Part shown: in pieces, positions 41,171-44,444 of the stretch
Numbering within the stretch: the first letter of the stretch is position 1
How the letters are laid out: each line of letters opens with the position of its first letter
Assembly (NCBI GenBank): GCA_023433775.1
Contig: JAEYTY010000150.1
Coordinates: forward strand, 1-44,444
Reading direction: 5' to 3'
From: Pseudomonadota bacterium
GTDB taxonomy: Bacteria; Pseudomonadota; Alphaproteobacteria; Rhizobiales; Devosiaceae
DNA length: 44,444 bases
Program-made: the position numbers and the translations under genes
Notes under the pieces: generated by a model
Database searches by the model: none
Told to the model about the DNA's origin: nothing
The model's input: the letters and a program-made list of their open reading frames with translations, nothing else

Positions 41171-42025
41171 ATGAATCGCATCACTCTTGTCCTCGTCGCT
41201 CTCGTGGGCTTGCTGGCTGGTGCCCTGGCCTATTCCACCTTTGCCCGCCCGGGGCCGCAGACAGACACCGCGGCTATCCGCGCCGTGGTTGCCGAAATGC
41301 TGGCCGAACAAGCCGAATCAAAGCCTGCGCCAGAACCTGTCGTCGCCAAAATTGATCCGGCCGAGCTCAATCCGCTGATCGAGCAATATCTGATGAGCGA
41401 CCCCAAGCTGCTGCAGCGGATTTCAGTCGCCCTCGACGAAACCCTGCGCGTCGAGGCGCAGACCCGCGCGAAATCGGCCATCGCGAGCATGTCGGACGCG
41501 ATTTACAATGGCAAAGGCCAGATCGTGCTGGGCAATCCGGACGGCGATGTCACGCTGGTGGAATTCTTCGACTACAATTGCGGCTATTGCCGCAAGGCGC
41601 TGCCCGACCTTGCAGCGCTTTTAGCTGAAGACCCCAACCTGCGGGTGGTCCTCAAGGAATTCCCGATCCTCTCAAACGAATCCATTGATGCCGCGCGGAT
41701 CGGCGTCCTGGTCGGCGAAGCCGATGTTGATTACTGGGACTTCCACGAGGCCCTGTTCACCAGTCGCGGCAAGGTCGACAAGTCCGTCGCCCTGGCGTCC
41801 GCCCGTGATCTCGGGCTCAATCCAATGGCGCTTGAATTGGGCATGGGCGAACAAAGAATCACCGATATCATCCAGACGTCCTATGACATTGCCCAGCAAT
41901 TGGGGATCACCGGCACGCCGACCTACATTATCGGCAATGAGATCATCCCCGGCGCCATCGGCGCCGATGAATTGCGCTCACGCATCGCCAATATGCGCGA
42001 ATGCGGCGAGACATCGTGCAGCTAG
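41171..42025 (+). CDS. DsbA family thiol-disulfide oxidoreductase (Com1-like)
   Basis: 284 residues from ATG 41171 with GGAAG upstream. One N-terminal hydrophobic segment (residues 4-21) works as signal or anchor. A helical linker (~30-115) is followed by the thioredoxin-like domain with the active site C137-G-Y-C140 and the cis-Pro motif GTPTYIIG. The protein would form or shuffle disulfides in the periplasm. CGYC is like the DsbA/DsbG-related Com1 group rather than the classical CPHC. It is followed by aroQ-accB-accC, a usual order in Hyphomicrobiales. Two more Cys lie near the C-terminus (MRECGETSCS). Confidence 0.92.
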   Translation: MNRITLVLVALVGLLAGALAYSTFARPGPQTDTAAIRAVVAEMLAEQAESKPAPEPVVAKIDPAELNPLIEQYLMSDPKLLQRISVALDETLRVEAQTRAKSAIASMSDAIYNGKGQIVLGNPDGDVTLVEFFDYNCGYCRKALPDLAALLAEDPNLRVVLKEFPILSNESIDAARIGVLVGEADVDYWDFHEALFTSRGKVDKSVALASARDLGLNPMALELGMGEQRITDIIQTSYDIAQQLGITGTPTYIIGNEIIPGAIGADELRSRIANMRECGETSCS

Positions 42026-42138
42026 CGCGTTTGCGCCGGTCTGGTGCACTGCAATTGCCGCAGGTACTCGCCTTTTCAGTGCATTTGGTGTAACCGCCCT
42101 TGCACGTTCCGGCAGGACCGGTACACAAGGCGGTAATC

Positions 42139-42576
42139 ATGGCAAAGCGCGTTCTCGTCCTCAATGGCCCGAACCTCAACCTGCTTGGCACGCGGGAGCC
42201 CGGTATCTATGGCGGCGAGACGCTGAAAGATGTCGAGGCCATGTGCAAGACCACTGCCGCCGAACTGGGCCTGGCAATCGACTTCCGCCAGTCCAATCAC
42301 GAAGGCGAACTGGTCACCTGGATTCAGGATGCCCGCAAAACCGCCGATGGCATCCTGATCAATCCGGGGGCCTATTCCCACACTTCGATCGCCATTCCCG
42401 ACGCCTTCCGCGCGGTGGGCTTGCCGGTGGCCGAGGTTCACATCACCAATATTCACCAGCGCGAAGCCTTCCGGCACCATTCCTATGTGTCGGCGGTTGC
42501 CTTCGGCGTTATTTGCGGCTTCGGCACGCTGGGATATAAGCTGGCCCTTCAAGCACTGGCCGAAAAACTCAAATAA
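42139..42576 (+). CDS. aroQ: 3-dehydroquinate dehydratase, type II
   Basis: 145 residues from ATG 42139 with AAGG upstream. It makes 3-dehydroshikimate in the shikimate pathway. The type II hallmarks are LNGPNLNLLGTREPGIYG with catalytic Y24, RQSNHEGELVTWI, NPGAYSHTS and EVHITNIHQREAFRHHSY with the catalytic His. Present as a compact dodecamer-forming subunit in this family. It lies 35 bp upstream of accB. Confidence 0.97.
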   Translation: MAKRVLVLNGPNLNLLGTREPGIYGGETLKDVEAMCKTTAAELGLAIDFRQSNHEGELVTWIQDARKTADGILINPGAYSHTSIAIPDAFRAVGLPVAEVHITNIHQREAFRHHSYVSAVAFGVICGFGTLGYKLALQALAEKLK

Positions 42577-42610
42577 GGCTTCGACGCGAGAAGCCGGGAG
42601 ACTGACAAGA

Positions 42611-43108
42611 ATGACCAAGTCATCGCAGGTGGATCAGGATCTGATCCGCGCCATTGCCGAATTGCTCAACAAGGAAGATCTCGCCGAGATCGAAATCGAG
42701 CAGGAAGATTTCCGGGTCCGCGTCACTCGCTCCTACCCGAATGAGGCGCCGACCTTTGCCCAGGCCCCCATGCAGTACATGGCCCCGCCCGCTGCGGCTC
42801 CGGCTGCTGCTGCGGCCCCTGTGAGCTCGGTTCCCGCGGCTGCACCCGTTGCTGCCGACGATCTGGCGTCGAATCCGGGCACCCTCACCTCGCCCATGGT
42901 TGGCACAGCCTACCGCTCGCCCGAACCGGGCAAGCCGACCTTTGTCGAAGTGGGCGGCAAGGTGACTGAGGGCCAGACGGTTCTCATCATCGAAGCCATG
43001 AAGACCATGAACCAGATTCCGGCCCATCGCTCCGGCACCGTCACCCGCATTCTGGTCGACGACGCCCAGCCGGTCGAATATGGCGAGCCGCTCGTCGTCA
43101 TCGAATAA
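42611..43108 (+). CDS. accB: Biotin carboxyl carrier protein of acetyl-CoA carboxylase
   Basis: 165 residues from ATG 42611. BCCP carries the biotin that shuttles CO2 from AccC to AccAD in fatty-acid synthesis. An N-terminal helical part (1-45) binds AccC; a long Ala/Pro linker (~50-85) follows. The C-terminal biotinyl domain holds the modified lysine K131 in EAMKTM. AccC follows after 15 bp with a GTG start. Confidence 0.97.
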   Translation: MTKSSQVDQDLIRAIAELLNKEDLAEIEIEQEDFRVRVTRSYPNEAPTFAQAPMQYMAPPAAAPAAAAAPVSSVPAAAPVAADDLASNPGTLTSPMVGTAYRSPEPGKPTFVEVGGKVTEGQTVLIIEAMKTMNQIPAHRSGTVTRILVDDAQPVEYGEPLVVIE

Positions 43109-43123
43109 GGGAGGGCTTTCGCT

Positions 43124-44444
43124 GTGTTCCAGAAAGTCCTGATCGCCAATCGCGGCGAAATAGCCCTGCGCATCCTGCGCGCCTGCAAGGAAATGGGCAT
43201 TGCAACCGTCGCAGTGCATTCCACTGCCGACGCCAATGCCATGCATGTGCGCCTTGCGGACGAGAGCGTCTGTATCGGGCCCAATTCGGCCAAGGACAGC
43301 TATCTCAACATCCCCTCGATTCTCGCCGCCTGCGAGATCACCGGGGCCGACGCCGTCCATCCCGGCTATGGGTTCCTGTCGGAAAATGCCCGCTTCGCCA
43401 AGATTTTGACCGAGCACAAGGTGACCTTTATCGGTCCCTCTGCGCATCACATCGAAATCATGGGCGACAAGATCACCGCCAAGAAAACCGCGGTCGAGCT
43501 TGGCATTCCGGTGGTTCCCGGTTCTGCCGGTGCCGTCGAAACCGAAGACGATGCCAAAAAGACCGCCAAGGAAATCGGCTATCCCGTGCTGATCAAGGCG
43601 ACTGCCGGTGGCGGCGGGCGCGGCATGAAGCTGGCCAAGACCGAAAAGGACCTGCTCGAAGCCTGGTCCACGGCCCGTTCTGAGGCAAAGGCCGCCTTCG
43701 GCAATGACAGCGTCTATATAGAAAAATATCTCGGCAAGCCGCGCCATATCGAGGTGCAGGTGCTGGGCGACGGCAAGGGCAATGCCGTTCATCTGGGCGT
43801 CCGCGACTGCTCGCTGCAGCGCCGCCACCAGAAGGTTTGGGAAGAGGCCGGCGGCCCGACCATCAAGCCCGAAGAGCGCGACGAAATCGGCGAGATCTGC
43901 GCCGCCGCCATGCGCAAACTCAAATATTCCGGCGCCGGCACCATCGAATTCCTCTACGAGAATGGCGAGTTCTATTTCATCGAAATGAACACGCGCCTGC
44001 AGGTGGAGCACCCGGTCACCGAGCGCATTACCGGCATCGACATTGTCTATGAGCAGATCCGCGTCGCTTCCGGCGAAGCGCTGTCGATGAAGCAGGAAGA
44101 CGTGCAATTCTATGGCCACGCCATCGAAGTGCGCATCAATGCCGAGGACCCGCAGACCTTTGCGCCTTCGCCGGGCACCATCACCTTCTACCACCCGGCA
44201 GGTGGCGTCGGCATTCGCGTCGATTCGGCGGTCTATCAGGGCTACAAGATCCCGCCCTACTACGACTCCCTGATCGGCAAGCTGATCGTCTACGGCCGCA
44301 CCCGTGACGAGTGCCTGCAGCGCCTGCGTCGCGCCATTGACGAGTTCGTGGTCGACGGGGTGAAGACCTCCCTGCCCCTGTTCCAGCGGCTGATCAAGGA
44401 ACCGGATATCCTTGCCGGGAACTACGACATCCACTGGCTGGAAA
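43124..44444 (+). CDS. accC: Acetyl-CoA carboxylase biotin carboxylase subunit (3' end cut by window)
   Basis: 440 codons visible from GTG 43124, preceded by GGAGGG at 8 bp; the family is ~450 residues, so only the last few are missing. AccC carboxylates the biotin on BCCP with ATP and bicarbonate. Seen: FQKVLIANRGEIALRILRA, the Gly-rich ATP-grasp loop TAGGGGRGMKLA, HIEVQVLGD, and EMNTRLQVEHPVTE with the catalytic residues. The last visible text YDIHWLE is the usual end of AccC. Confidence 0.97.
   Translation, partial: MFQKVLIANRGEIALRILRACKEMGIATVAVHSTADANAMHVRLADESVCIGPNSAKDSYLNIPSILAACEITGADAVHPGYGFLSENARFAKILTEHKVTFIGPSAHHIEIMGDKITAKKTAVELGIPVVPGSAGAVETEDDAKKTAKEIGYPVLIKATAGGGGRGMKLAKTEKDLLEAWSTARSEAKAAFGNDSVYIEKYLGKPRHIEVQVLGDGKGNAVHLGVRDCSLQRRHQKVWEEAGGPTIKPEERDEIGEICAAAMRKLKYSGAGTIEFLYENGEFYFIEMNTRLQVEHPVTERITGIDIVYEQIRVASGEALSMKQEDVQFYGHAIEVRINAEDPQTFAPSPGTITFYHPAGGVGIRVDSAVYQGYKIPPYYDSLIGKLIVYGRTRDECLQRLRRAIDEFVVDGVKTSLPLFQRLIKEPDILAGNYDIHWLE

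Overview
The window is a 44.4 kb piece of a GC-rich alphaproteobacterial chromosome. The divK-pleD pair, a DUF3572-dinB pair, clpS-clpA beside a SPOR-domain D,D-carboxypeptidase, amiC-PBP1A beside rne, and dsbA-aroQ-accB-accC all point to Hyphomicrobiales (Rhizobiales). A Devosia-like genus is a reasonable guess, but the sequence alone does not prove it. No phage, insertion sequence, CRISPR array, integrase or rRNA was seen.

Layout. 1-7.4 kb is a core block: the dprA tail, topA, rnr, a DUF983 gene and rpmG. A reverse-strand M19 dipeptidase sits between topA and rnr, bracketed by two different inverted repeats. 7.4-15.4 kb holds the cell-cycle and c-di-GMP regulators divK/pleD on the reverse strand. 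They are followed by forward DUF3572, dinB, a RidA-family gene, a glycerophosphodiesterase, a DUF482 acyltransferase-like gene, a HIT protein and a YoaK-type membrane protein. A frameshifted YCII-type gene closes this part. 15.5-23.3 kb carries clpA/clpS, a secreted D,D-carboxypeptidase, a small unknown gene, a MATE exporter and azlC/azlD. A tRNA-Leu(CAA) gene follows.

23.4-32.7 kb is the accessory highlight: one tightly packed, mostly overlapping operon behind a near-perfect sigma-54 promoter. It encodes a Tat-exported BMP-family binding protein, two permeases, a formamidase-type amidase, a biuret-hydrolase-like cysteine hydrolase and the double ABC ATPase. A second isochorismatase-fold hydrolase, a 5-formyltetrahydrofolate-cycloligase-like protein interrupted by one in-frame TAA, an AtzH/HpxZ-like protein and a GntR regulator complete it. 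The likely role is import of a nitrogen-rich amide or ureide and stepwise release of ammonia under nitrogen control. The substrate is unknown, and no allophanate hydrolase or urease lies in the window.

32.7-44.4 kb returns to core functions. Cell-wall genes amiC and PBP1A run in reverse, and rne has a long structured leader. A PLP aminotransferase, a DsbA-like oxidoreductase, aroQ, accB and nearly all of accC follow.

Two genes (the YCII-type gene and the cycloligase-like gene) are each broken by a single base change. Either could be real decay or a sequencing error. All functions are read from motifs and remembered family features; no database search was run.
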